A DNA stretch of 64,000 nucleotides from Neocallimastix lanati (nom. inval.) (GCA_016946835.1 JACVTC010000028.1:503501-567500), one strand, 5' to 3'; numbered from the stretch's first letter, positions 37,500 to 49,445 are shown. The notes: generated by a model from the letters alone, not told the origin. Translations and numbers: made by a program.

Positions 37500-38671
37500 T
37501 AATCAATAATTTTAATATTTAAAAAGTTGTTTTTTTTTGCAAATAATTTTTTTTAAGTATTTATTAAAAGTTTCTGAAACATTATTTGTAATATGCTCAA
37601 TATTATCATAATAATTCCAATTTTTAGTTTCATAGCTAATTAAATAGATTTTTTTTTTAAAATATTCTAAAAATTCTGAAAATTGAACATAATTATGTTC
37701 TTGGTACTCACTTTTTATTTTACTATAAATTATTATATATATATATATTCAGGATTTATAAAAGAAAAGTTCAAAATATTATTATAATAAATATATAAAT
37801 CCTTTATTTTTTATTTTTTTCAACTTTATCTGCAGTATTAGATATAACTTTTTCTAAATAGCAATGAATTATTTTTGGTGGAATTTTAATACTATTATAT
37901 TCACTATAATTTTTTTTTTTTTTATTTTTTCAAATAATATTTCATAAGTTATTTGCTTTTTATTTTTTAATATAGAAAAAGAAGTAGTATAAAAGCAGTT
38001 TAATTCTGTAACATAAGTTCTAGTTATGAAGACTTGATAGCTAAATATAGATGCAATATTAAATGTGCCATCCACAAAAATATGATTATTTTTAGAAAAT
38101 AATACTGCTTGGAATAGAGATTGACAAACAAATAAATCATTATTTTTGAATATCATAAAATTTTCATCCCTTTTTGTTTTATAATATCTTGATTCATTGG
38201 GAATTTCATCAAATGTTGTTATATCAGGAGGTAGCTGTTTTCTTCTACTTCTCGTTACTTGGGATTTAATTGAATTATATCCACCACATATAAGACCCAT
38301 ACCTTGTGAAATTTCATTCATATTTACGTTTTATATTTACATTAAAAGGAATTAAACTATATGAAATTTCATCTTTTATTTTATTTTTTTACAATTGATT
38401 TAGCTGTTTCAAATTTATTTTCAAGATGATTATGTGAGTCATCATATTCTAAGATTTGATTCTCATTATTTAAAATAATGAAAGATGAATATTTATTTAA
38501 TGTTTTATATTCAGTACATTTATATTTTTTTATTGAATTAGCTTTCCTTTTGAATGAAAGATTAAACTTATATTCCTTGTTTAAAATAATTTGTTCTTTT
38601 CCTCTATTAGTTTTGCTTATTTCAATTTCTTGATTTTTCTCCATTTTTTTTTTTTTTAATAAAAGTTTCAA
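37500..38671 (-). pseudogene. Decayed MULE transposase with FLYWCH domain
   Basis: Remnant of a Mutator-like (MULE) DNA transposon, read right to left. The first part (38671-38381) resembles a FLYWCH-type zinc finger, ending KKYKCTEYKTL..SHNHLENKF. The second (38321-37869) has the MULE transposase block HIFVDGTFNIASIF..SYQVFITRTYVTELN, whose DGTF supplies the first catalytic Asp. Further downstream in other frames come IPPKIIHCYLEKVISNTAD and WNYYDNIEHITNNVSETFNK, typical of the C-terminal MULE region. The frame changes at least twice, and the CHFH-type segment between catalytic residues is missing, so it cannot encode an active enzyme. The flanking inverted repeat at 37424-37491 is not an obvious TIR pair. 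Family assignment is by motif reading. Confidence 0.7.
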
Positions 38672-38879
38672 ATTAAATATTTTAATATTTAATTTTAATT
38701 ATATATATTTTAAATGAATATTAATTATCTAAATCTTATTTTTTAATTCTTTTATATTTTAATAATTCCTTTTTTTTTGTGTAACTGATATATATAAAAT
38801 ATTTATGAGATTATTATATTTTTTATATTTAATAACTATTATTATATTCATTGTTATTATAAAAATATTATTATTGATG

Positions 38880-39133
38880 TTTCTTTAATTATTGCCACAC
38901 ATTCTTTCAAAAATTTTGGCGAAATGCAACTTGGCGAAATGCCCAGTAATTCTAACCTATTAACTCTAACCCTCAATCATATCATTGTTAATCCTAACCT
39001 GTTATTCCTAACCCTCAGTATTATCATTATTATCAGTGTTAGAAATATTGTCGGGTCGTTATTGTCAGTAGTATTATCGGTATTGGCAATACTATTGTTG
39101 TTATTATTAGTACTGTAATCAATATTTTCAGCT
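38880..39133. repeat. Short direct repeats, TAACC-rich patch
   Basis: TTGGCGAAATGC occurs twice (about 38918 and 38932). It is followed by two diverged copies of a roughly 40 bp unit containing TAACCTATTAACTCTAACCC (38953) and TAACCTGTTATTCCTAACCC (38995). The TAACCC words resemble telomere-type sequence, but the units are not tandem telomeric repeats. Confidence 0.6.
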
Positions 39134-39420
39134 GGTATTGTCAGTAGTGTTCTCGGTATTGGCAATAATATCGTTATTGTCAATTGGTATTGTCAGTGGT
39201 CAGTAATGTTTTCGATATTGACAATAATGTCGTTATTGTTAATAGGTATTGTCAGTAATCAGTAGTGCTTTCGATATTAGCAATAATATCGTTATTGTTA
39301 TTTGGTATTGTCAGTAGTGTTTTCGGTATTTGCAATAATATCATTATTGTCAATAGTTTTTTCGATATTGTCAATATTGTCATTTAGTATTGTCAACAGT
39401 GTTTTCGATATTAGCAATAT
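39134..39420. repeat. Degenerate minisatellite, GGTATTGTCAGT units
   Basis: Five units begin with GGTATTGTCAGT or a variant at 39134, 39186, 39245, 39304 and 39386 (spacing 52, 59, 59 and 82 bp). Each carries a TTTTCG(A/G)TATT and GCAATAAT block and a TCGTTATTGT end. A sixth, weaker unit lies before 39134. The words ATTGTCAGTA and TCGGTATTG are the same as in the 15 bp coding array 3.3 kb away (42660-45485). Confidence 0.7.
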
Positions 39421-39424
39421 TATC

Positions 39425-41280
39425 ATTGATATGACAAGGGAACAGTTCAAATTCGACAACGCTGTTCAGACAATAATTATAAATAGTCTTGATGAACCTT
39501 CAAAAGATTATTTAAAAGGATGTAGAACTTCTTTTCAAATGATAGAAAGACTAAAAAATTGTTTTTATCAATCAGATCAAGATTTATTTAATTCATTAAA
39601 ATAAAAATGAGTAACTTAAAAAAGTATCAATAATGATTACATACAATATATAAATGAATTAAATAATTTATTTGACCAATAATAATACGAAATTGAAAAA
39701 TTAGATAAAAATCCATTAGAAGAAGAAACTAAATTACAGTATTCTATTCACGAATTATATAAAATAGGTATCAACTCACCTCCTATTTATAACTTTAACA
39801 CGTTGGATGAACTAGTATCTGAATTGTATAAGAGGCATGACTTCTTCAAAAAAGCAAATATTTTAAAATCTTCAAATGACATTACAAATGAAACAAGTGT
39901 TAATAATATAAATAAAAAACAAGAAAGAATAAAGACTTTAAATAAAATTAACATCAAAGAAAGTAGAGAATATTATTGTCACATTTGCAAAACAAAAGGT
40001 CATTCAACAAACTATTTCAAATTTAATCTTCTGACCAAAGAAGACAACAATAATAAGCAAAATCGGAATAAAAATAAAAAATATAGAAATAACTATAAAA
40101 ATAAATATCATACTAATATTGTTAAAAATGATAATCATGAAGAATATAATGAAAAATCTATAGATAAAAATGGTATGAATGATGATGAAACATATATAAA
40201 CTTTCTAGGAAATATTTCCGTCATCAATAATTTTAATCATATTAAAAATATCAATAATGAGAATTCCACTCATTGGATTATTGATAGTGGAACAGGTATT
40301 AATCTTACCAATGATTATGGAAATTTAAAAAAAATATAAACGACGTTAAAAATAAAAGTATTATATATCCAAATGGTAATATAGACACCATAGAATATGC
40401 TGGTTCTTATATAAGAAATTTTAATAATAATAAATTTACATTATCTGACGTACATTACGCGTCAAACATTAAAAATAACTTAATTTCTACGCATTCAATC
40501 CTTGATAATGGATGTAAAATCGATATGGAAAAAGTTAATAACAAAGATAGACTATAAATTTTTAAATATAAAAAAGTAATTGCAAACATATATATGCTGA
40601 TTATGAAAACCTTTTTTCTTTTGACACTGTTCCAACAAACAATGTTAATGGAAGCTCCCCAATTTCTAATATCGATACTACATTATGGTATACCAGATTA
40701 GGACATTTTAATAATAAAGATATTAAAAATTTTATTATTGAACACACTTCTAATCATAATAATAAAGATTGTCATCAATGTAAAATCAACAAATTGAAAA
40801 GAAAACCATTTTACAGTTCTCCTAATAAAGCTGAAAAAAGCACTAGAACTCATCCATACTGATGTGGTAGGAATCTAGAAACTTCTTATAATGGTTTTGA
40901 TTATTATGTTACGTTTCTTGATGATTATTTACGTAAATGTTGGGTTTACTTAATTAAAAATAAAAAGTGATGTATACAATACTTTTGTTTATTTTCATAA
41001 ATTTATTACAAATACATCCTCTTATAAAATCATTAATTTGAAATCTGATAATGAAACAGAATATATAAATCTCAATCTTATATTGATTATCTTAAATCTA
41101 ATGGTATAAAGTTTATCCACTCTGTTCCTGGATATCCACAACAAAATGGTCGTGCAGAACGTCTAAATCAAACTTTAAATTATTGTACGACCACTTTACT
41201 CAATTCAAATGTATCTTTTATTGTAAATCAAGAAAAATCATTACCAAAAAGCCATCATATTATATAAAAAAATATTAAGA
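39425..41280 (+). mobile_element. Ty1/copia fossil (gag, PR, integrase)
   Basis: Broken Ty1/copia LTR-retrotransposon remnant, plus strand. Parts recognised in order are: gag C-terminal region (about 39430-39990), a zinc-knuckle-type motif (CHICKTKGHS, near 39980), an aspartic protease start (WIIDSGTGINLTND, near 40275), a GAG-pre-integrase region (about 40680-40800) and an integrase core (about 40850-41220, including FLDDYLRKCWVYLI and SDNETEY). No reverse transcriptase, RNase H or paired LTRs were found, so it is also incomplete. Several breaks are present and it looks moderately old. Confidence 0.85.
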
Positions 41281-41597
41281 CTTTTAAATTTAATTTCAAA
41301 CAATAAAAAAAAAAAAAGTACATAATATAGAGGGAATGTTAATAACTTAAATTCTGATTAAGATATATAGGATTTTCATAATATATATATATTTAACTTT
41401 TTTTTTTATTAAAGTATTAATAATTTTTATTTTTTTTTATAATTTAAATTTTCTTTATTTGTTATTAATTCGTAATAATTTTTTATTATTTTTTTTTTAA
41501 AACTACTTTTTTTTAATATTCGTAAATTATCTAATAATTTCTATGTTAATAATATTTAAAACTAAAATATTATTTAATACTTCTAAATTGTTATTTT

Positions 41598-41633
<36 letters not shown>

Positions 41634-41815
41634 ATAATGTATTATATATTTTTTAATATAAAAACAACTATATTAAATTTCAAATTATAAGAAAATTAAT
41701 ACATTATTATTTTTTTTTTTTTTTTTTAAAAATAATAAAAAAAAAATAAAAATATCTAAAACACTATTAAATATCTAGAATAATATAAAATAATATAAAA
41801 TTAATATTTATTTAA
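41281..41815. other. AT-rich spacer
   Basis: Poly-T/poly-A DNA between the copia fossil and the 3' end of the wall-protein gene. No feature was recognised apart from homopolymers (for example about 41604-41629). Confidence 0.5.
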
Positions 41816-44800
41816 TTAAAATATAGTGAATAACATAGCAATGGAAATTACTAAGATGGTAGAATAGGCCGGTTTAATCTTAAAGGCACTACTTTTAGAG
41901 TCATCATTTAAAATATTATTACTGTTGATGTTTGAATTTATCTTATTTCCATTATTGTTTCCATTGCTACTGCTTCCACTATTATTATTATTATTATTAT
42001 TACCATTGCTTACATTGTTACTATTTGTATTATTACTATCATCATTATCATCATCTTCAGAATCTTCAACGGAATCTTCAATATAATCATCTTCATCACT
42101 TTCATCAGTATAATCTTCATCATCAATAGAATCTTCATCATCACTTATATCAGAGACACTTTCTTGCTCATTTTCGTTTTCACTTTCGTTTTCATTTTCT
42201 TCATCTTCACTCTTTTCAACATCTCCAACGATATCATCTTCACCACTTTCTTCATCACTATTGTTATCTGGAGTTGGGGTTGCACAGTCAGTCTTTGTAA
42301 TGGTTGTAGTTTCAGTAGAAGTTGTAGTTTCAGTAGAAGTAGTTGTTTCAGTAGAAGTAGTTGTTTCAGTGGAAGTTGTAGTTTCAGTGGAAGTTGTTGT
42401 TTCAGTGGAAGTAGTTGTTTCAGTGGAAGTTGTTGTTTCAGTGGAAGTTGTTGTTTCAGTGGAAGTTGTTGTTTCAGTGGAAGTTGTTGTTTCAGTGGAA
42501 GTTGTTGTTTCAGTGGAAGTTGTTGTTTCAGTGGAAGTTTCAGTTTTAGTAGAAGTTGTAGTTGTAGTTTCAATTATATAGGCAGTTTGAGTTACTAAGA
42601 TAGTTTCAGTAGTTGTAGCTGTAGAAGTTGTAGTAGTTGAACATTTATCAGAATCAGAATCAGTATCAGTATCGGTATCAGTATCAGTATCGGTGTCAGT
42701 ATCAGTATTGTCAGTATCAGTATTGTCAGTATCAGTATTGTCAGTATCAGTATTGTCAGTATCAGTATTGTCAGTATCAGTATTGTCAGTATCAGTATTG
42801 TCAGTATCAGTATTGTCAGTATCAGTATTGTCAGTATCAGTATTGTCAGTATCAGTATTGTCAGTATCAGTATTGTCAGTATCAGTATTGTCAGTATCAG
42901 TATTGTCAGTATCAGTATTGTCAGTATCAGTATTGTCGGTATCAGTATTGTCGGTATCAGTATTGTCGGTATCAGTATTGTCGGTATCAGTATTGTCGGT
43001 ATCAGTATTGTCGGTATCAGTATTGTCGGTATCAGTATTGTCGGTATCAGTATTGTCGGTATCAGTATTGTCGGTATCAGTATTGTCGGTATCAGTATTG
43101 TCGGTATCAGTATTGTCGGTATCAGTATTGTCGGTATCAGTATTGTCGGTATCAGTATTGTCGGTATCAGTATTGTCGGTATCAGTATTGTCAGTATCAG
43201 TATTGTCAGTATCAGTATTGTCAGTATCAGTATTGTCAGTATCAGTATTGTCAGTATCAGTATTGTCGGTATCAGTATTGTCGGTATCAGTATTGTCGGT
43301 ATCAGTATTGTCAGTATCAGTATTGTCGGTATCAGTATTGTCAGTATCAGTATTGTCGGTATCAGTATTGTCAGTATCAGTATTGTCAGTATCAGTATTG
43401 TCAGTATCAGTATTGTCAGTATCAGTATTGTCGGTATCAGTATTGTCGGTATCAGTATTGTCAGTATCAGTATTGTCAGTATCAGTATTGTCAGTATCAG
43501 TATTGTCAGTATCAGTATTGTCGGTATCAGTATTGTCAGTATCAGTATTGTCGGTATCAGTATTGTCAGTATCAGTATTGTCGGTATCAGTATTGTCGGT
43601 ATCAGTATTGTCGGTATCAGTATCGGTATCAGTGTCAGTATCGGTATCAGTGTCAGTATCGGTATCAGTGTCAGTATCGGTATCAGTATCAGTATTGTCA
43701 GTATCAGTATTGTCAGTATCAGTATTGTCGGTATCAGTATTGTCAGTATCAGTATTGTCGGTATCAGTATTGTCGGTATCAGTATTGTCGGTATCAGTAT
43801 TGTCGGTATCAGTATTGTCGGTATCAGTATTGTCAGTATCAGTATTGTCAGTATCAGTATTGTCAGTATCAGTATTGTCAGTATCAGTATTGTCAGTATC
43901 AGTATTGTCAGTATCAGTATTGTCAGTATCAGTATTGTCAGTATCAGTATTGTCGGTATCAGTATTGTCAGTATCAGTATTGTCAGTATCAGTATTGTCG
44001 GTATCAGTATTGTCAGTATCAGTATTGTCGGTATCAGTATTGTCGGTATCAGTATTGTCGGTATCAGTATTGTCGGTATCAGTATTGTCGGTATCAGTAT
44101 CGGTATCAGTGTCAGTATCGGTATCAGTGTCAGTATCGGTATCAGTGTCAGTATCGGTATCAGTATCAGTATTGTCAGTATCAGTATTGTCGGTATCAGT
44201 ATTGTCAGTATCAGTATTGTCAGTATCAGTATTGTCGGTATCAGTATTGTCGGTATCAGTATTGTCGGTATCAGTATTGTCAGTATCAGTATTGTCAGTA
44301 TCAGTATTGTCAGTATCAGTATTGTCGGTATCAGTATTGTCGGTATCAGTATTGTCGGTATCAGTATTGTCGGTATCAGTATTGTCGGTATCAGTATTGT
44401 CGGTATCAGTATTGTCGGTATCAGTATTGTCGGTATCAGTATTGTCGGTATCAGTATTGTCGGTATCAGTATTGTCAGTATCAGTATTGTCGGTATCAGT
44501 ATTGTCAGTATCAGTATTGTCGGTATCAGTATTGTCGGTATCAGTATTGTCAGTATCAGTATTGTCGGTATCAGTATTGTCGGTATCAGTATTGTCGGTA
44601 TCAGTATTGTCAGTATCAGTATTGTCAGTATCAGTATTGTCAGTATCAGTATTGTCAGTATCAGTATTGTCAGTATCAGTATTGTCGGTATCAGTATTGT
44701 CGGTATCAGTATTGTCAGTATCAGTATTGTCAGTATCAGTATTGTCAGTATCAGTATTGTCAGTATCAGTATTGTCAGTATCAGTATTGTCAGTATCAGT

Positions 44801-46396
44801 ATTGTCGGTATCAGTATTGTCGGTATCAGTATTGTCGGTATCAGTATTGTCGGTATCAGTATTGTCGGTATCAGTATTGTCGGTATCAGTATTGTCGGTA
44901 TCAGTATTGTCGGTATCAGTATTGTCGGTATCAGTATTGTCGGTATCAGTATTGTCGGTATCAGTATTGTCAGTATCAGTATTGTCAGTATCAGTATTGT
45001 CAGTATCAGTATTGTCAGTATCAGTATTGTCGGTATCAGTATTGTCAGTATCAGTATTGTCAGTATCAGTATTGTCAGTATCAGTATTGTCAGTATCAGT
45101 ATTGTCAGTATCAGTATTGTCAGTATCAGTATTGTCAGTATCAGTATTGTCAGTATCAGTATTGTCGGTATCAGTATTGTCGGTATCAGTATTGTCAGTA
45201 TCAGTATTGTCAGTATCAGTATTGTCAGTATCAGTATTGTCAGTATCAGTATTGTCGGTATCAGTATTGTCGGTATCAGTATTGTCGGTATCAGTATTGT
45301 CGGTATCAGTATTGTCGGTATCAGTATTGTCGGTATCAGTATTGTCAGTATCAGTATTGTCGGTGTCAGTATTGTCAGTATCAGTATTGTCGGTGTCAGT
45401 ATTGTCGGTGTCAGTATTGTCGGTGTCAGTATTGTCGGTGTCAGTATTGTCGGTGTCAGTATTGTCGGTATCAGTATCAGTATCGGCATTTTCATCTCTT
45501 CTATTTAATTTACTTTGATATGGTTCCAATTCTAAACACTTATCCATGGTTACGAAATTATATCCTAATTTTTTGGCGTGGTTAATAAGCTTTAATAAAT
45601 TAATTATTGTAGCCTGTGATGGTAAATCTTGATTTAATGCAATAATGGAATCAATATTATTATTTAAGATATTTTTATATTGTCTTTCAGAATATAAATT
45701 CCACACAACATTCTATAATATTTAAATATAATTTATTATTATTTAATATATTTTTAAAAAGAAAATTATTTTTTTTTAATTTTTTTTATAAAGTTATTTC
45801 TATATATTTACAGCATTTATATTGCATTTCTCAAGAACATCAAGTGTACTAGCATTAGTTATAGCATAAGGAGATCTAAAGAATGCTGGCTTAACACCAA
45901 TAATATTGTAGATATAATCATTAAATTTATTAATCTTTTTTTCAAGTTCTTTGTTTGAAACTATCTCTTGAGCATTAATTTGACCACTAATTATATGTCC
46001 ATTCTTATACTCTCTTTCAATTATATTCTATTATTATTATTATTATTATTAGTATTAGTATTTTAATAAATATGTTTTTTTCTAATAAATTTTTAATATA
46101 TAAATTTTTATATTATTATTATTATAAAAAAATTCATTATATACTTATATACTTACTTTAGCTAAAGGATCGGATGAAATTATATTTTCATTTTGGGCAT
46201 CAATAAAGAATGTAGCTTTAATATTTTCTTTATCAAGAATATCTAAAATTTTATTTGTGGTTTGAAGATTTAATCCATTATTGATGACTAATGCAAAATC
46301 CCCAGGATTTACACATTTATTATATGTTTTTAAAGCAGTAGTAGCTTTAAGAATGGATGATAGAAATAAGAGTGAATATTTATAATTTATAATCAT
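41816..46396 (-). CDS. GPI-type CE4 pseudo-deacetylase, TDTDN array
   Basis: Predicted cell-wall protein of 1450 residues. Exons on the minus strand: 46396-46157, 46027-45812, 45712-41816, both introns phase 0. Residues 1-21 are a signal peptide. Residues about 30-220 have the polysaccharide deacetylase (CE4/NodB, chitin-deacetylase) order: FALVINNGL..LDILDKENIKATFF, GHIISGQINAQ, GVKPAFFRSPY, VVWNLY, SIIALNQD, LGYNFVTMDKCL. Catalytic positions are replaced: motif-1 DD is Asn39-Asn40, motif-2 HxxxH is Gln96/Gln100, motif-5 HD is Asn179-Gln180. Arg131-Ser-Pro-Tyr is kept. It is therefore probably inactive, perhaps a glycan binder. Residues about 227-1160 are TDTDN repeats, then SD, a Thr-rich block, about 12 STETTT units, an acidic Ser/Glu/Asp region and an Asn/Ser linker. 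A hydrophobic C-terminus (TILVISIAMLFTIF) fits a GPI signal. Thr-rich parts would be O-glycosylated stalks. Confidence 0.88.
42302..42545 (-). repeat. 18 bp coding minisatellite (STETTT)
   Basis: About a dozen tandem 18 bp units encode STETTT in the wall protein (residues about 1208-1288). Plus-strand units read GTAGTTTCAGTGGAAGTT, with A/G and T/A synonymous variation. Outer units carry AGAAGT where inner ones carry GGAAGT, suggesting expansion from the middle. Confidence 0.9.
42660..45485 (-). repeat. 15 bp coding minisatellite (TDTDN), 2.8 kb
   Basis: Roughly 180 tandem 15 bp units (plus strand GTATCAGTATTGTCA or GTATCAGTATTGTCG) encode TDTDN. Almost the only variation is A or G at one site, the third base of one Thr codon (ACT/ACC), so it is silent. 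Near the 5' end of the gene (45360-45460) a second silent variant, GGTGTC, occurs. Two identical higher-order interruptions of TDTD-only units begin at 43621 and 44098, 477 bp apart. No frame-breaking indel is present in 2.8 kb. All six frames are therefore open, which creates long false frames on both strands. Confidence 0.95.
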
Positions 46397-46864
46397 TTTT
46401 TTTAAAAGTTTTATTTTCTTATAGAACTGATAGTAATTTCTATTTATTTGATAGAAAAAAAAAAAAAGTAATGAATTTTGGACTATTTATAATTTTTAGT
46501 AATTATAACATTTATAAATTATAATAAGATTTTCTTTTTATTTTTTCTAATTGTATCAATGGAAAAAGTTAAAATAATAATAATTTTATTTTTTATTTAA
46601 TTATTTTAATAATAAAATTTATTTTTTTTAAAGAATTAATAGTAATTCTTATTTATTTGATAAAATAAAAAAAGAATTTAATTAAAATTAGGACAATTTA
46701 AAGTTTATAATGATTAAAACTTATATAAAATCAATAAGACTTATATATATATTAAATGTTTATTATTTTTTTTTAATAATATAAAAATAATTTAAATAAT
46801 AAAAAACTTAAAAACTTTTAAAAATAAAAAATATATATATATAAAATATTGTTAAATAACATAC

Positions 46865-46924
<60 letters not shown>

Positions 46925-47600
46925 TTTAAATTTAGTTGATATAATACTAATCGATTAATATTTATCTCAACTTACAACAAATAATTACTCTCCCATTCAA
47001 AGAAAGAAAAAAGTTTACTCAAACAAAAAACAGAAATAGAAAAAGTTTATTATTGTAGAATAATTTTATTTTTTTATTTGTTGATAAAGTACAATAGAAA
47101 GTTACTTAATATATTATTATAGACTGATTATCTTTTTTTTTTTTTGTTGAAAAAGTACAATTTAAAAATGTATTAGTATAATAAAGTGGCTTTTAAAAAA
47201 TGTTTTTAGAATTCTTTAAAAAAAAATAAAGAAAAATAAAATTAAAATATATAGATATAAAATATAAAATTTTGAGAAATATATGTATAGTAATGATGTC
47301 TATTACTATAACAATTCGAAAGGAATGGTAGGTTTACTTTATAATAAAAAAAAAATAAAAAATATTCAAGATAAAGATAAAGAGGTGAGGAATGATAATT
47401 TCTCTTTAAAAAAATATTTATTATATTATGGAGGATAAAATAGCACATAAAAAAAATTATTAAATTTTTATTATATATAAAAAATTTAATGATTTTTTTG
47501 TTGCTTATTATTTTTGTTCATATTATTTTTTATTTTGTCGAATAAAAAATAAAAAAAATAAAAAGTTAATATATATATAATCATATTAATTTTTGTAATC

Positions 47601-47646
<46 letters not shown>

Positions 47647-47854
47647 TTTTATAACTGTCCTAAAATTATGTATATAAGAATTATTGATACAAGTGATATA
47701 TGTGAATCTAATGTGCCACGAATGATGAATAATTAAATACAAAAAATGCTCAATGTAATATTTTTATATGAAAATAAAAGGTTTAATTCCTAAAAAACAA
47801 AAATAAATAAATAACATCAAAATTTATTAATCATTAATGTTAAGTGTATTATCA

Positions 47855-47856
<2 letters not shown>

Positions 47857-47942
<86 letters not shown>
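47857..47942. repeat. TTA microsatellite
   Basis: About 86 bp of uninterrupted (ATT)n. Such a pure run implies active slippage. A shorter related run lies at 47603-47646. Confidence 0.9.
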
Positions 47943-47946
<4 letters not shown>

Positions 47947-48114
47947 AAATTTTTTCTCATTTTTTATTAAATATTACTATTTATTCCAATATATAGATAA
48001 TTATATAATTTTCTAACTTTTTAACTATATTTATTGTATTTGATAATTATAAAAAAATAAATTTATATATTCATAAAATATTTTTTATTTTTTTATTTTT
48101 AATTTTTGTATTTT

Positions 48115-48165
48115 ATTTTATTTTATTTTATTTTATTTTATTTTATTTTATTTTATTTTATTTTT
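48115..48165. repeat. TTTTA pentamer run
   Basis: About ten perfect copies of TTTTA in tandem, preceded by looser TTTTTA DNA. Confidence 0.9.
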
Positions 48166-48789
48166 TGGAGAGATATATTTAAAACACCTAATCATAATAT
48201 CTCTATATGTAATTGACTTTAATATATTTTTTTAAATTTTTTTTGTAAAATTATAAAATTTGTAAATTTTTTATGTATTTATTTTGAAGTTAAAACAAAA
48301 ACAAAAACAAAAACAAAACATAGATAATACATATATTATTTATTACTATTTTTTATCTCCTTTTCCTCTCACCCTATCACTTTTATAAATATTAAACATT
48401 AAAAATTATTTTGTAATTATATAATTAATTGAGCGGAATAAATATGGTTCACATTAATTTAATTTTTATTTTTATTATATATTATACTACAATATAAAAT
48501 TATTAAAAAAAAAAAAAAAAAAAGAAAAAGAAAAATGGTTAATTCTAATTTTTAATATTTTTATTTTTTTATTTAGTATCTATTAATTTATTATTTAAAT
48601 TTATATAAATTATATTAATTATTATATAAATTATATTAATTGACTAATATAATTTATATAAATTTAAATAAGTATTATTTGTTAATATATTAAATATCTA
48701 ATATTAAATGAAATTATTAATTGCTAATAATAATTTATTATTGACATTTCTAATTATAGTTAAATTATTATAGATTACAGTTTTTTATT

Positions 48790-49075
48790 TTTATAATAAA
48801 ATAATACTATATTATTAAAGTTTTTTTTTTATTTTTATAATAAAATATTACTATATTATTAAAGTTTTTTTATTTTTATAATAAAATATTACTATATTAT
48901 TAAAGTTTTTTTATTTTTATAATAAAATAATACTATATTATTAAAGATTATTATTTTTTATAATAAAGTATTACTATATTAAGTTTTTTATTTTTATAAT
49001 AAAGTATTACTATATTATTAATGTTTTTTATTTTTATAATAAAATATTACTATAATAAAATATTACTAAAAGTTA
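48790..49075. repeat. Minisatellite of about 42 bp, seven units
   Basis: Units contain ATAATAAAATATTACTATAT, TATTAAAG and a T-run with TATTTTT, and are repeated about seven times with small length differences (36-43 bp). Later units carry AAAGTATTAC in place of AAAATATTAC. The array ends in a partial unit at about 49070. Confidence 0.85.
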
Positions 49076-49291
49076 CTAATTTAACAATTTTCAAAAATAT
49101 TATTTAACATTAATTTACTATTTAATAATAATTTTTAAAAATGTTATTATTTAATCCTAATTATTTTTCTAGTATTAATTTGGAAGTTTGGCAATTATAT
49201 AAAAAATTATTCCTCTAATTATAAGATATCATTTAATAAATATTAAATAATAATATTTATACTAAGAATTATTAATATAATACAAAGAGTT

Positions 49292-49445
49292 ATTGTAATA
49301 ATTTAATTATATAATAAATTAATAATTAATTATTAGATTAATATAATAATTTGATTATAAGTAATTACATTGTAATAATTTAATTATATAATAAATTAAT
49401 AATTAATTATTAGATTAATATAATAATTTGATTATAAGTAATTAC
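49292..49445. repeat. Perfect 77 bp tandem duplication
   Basis: Copy 1 (49292-49368) and copy 2 (49369-49445) appear identical base for base, starting ATTGTAATAATTTAATTATA and ending ATTATAAGTAATTAC. Perfect identity in AT-rich non-coding DNA suggests a very recent duplication or an assembly duplication. Confidence 0.85.

Larger units (their letters stand above)
46397..48780. other. AT-rich intergenic DNA
   Basis: The first few hundred bases are the upstream flank of the wall-protein gene. A 52-base T-tract lies at about 46869-46920. TTA runs (47603-47646, 47857-47942) and a TTTTA pentamer run (48115-48162) follow. No gene was recognised. The open frame at 47242-47448 has no protein character. 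Confidence 0.6.

Noticed and set aside
42595-45585. Three 940-980 residue open frames across the TDTDN array (two plus, one minus)
   Set aside because: A 15 bp repeat without stop words stays open in all six frames. Only the minus frame that joins the signal peptide, CE4-like exons and the GPI-type end makes a coherent protein.
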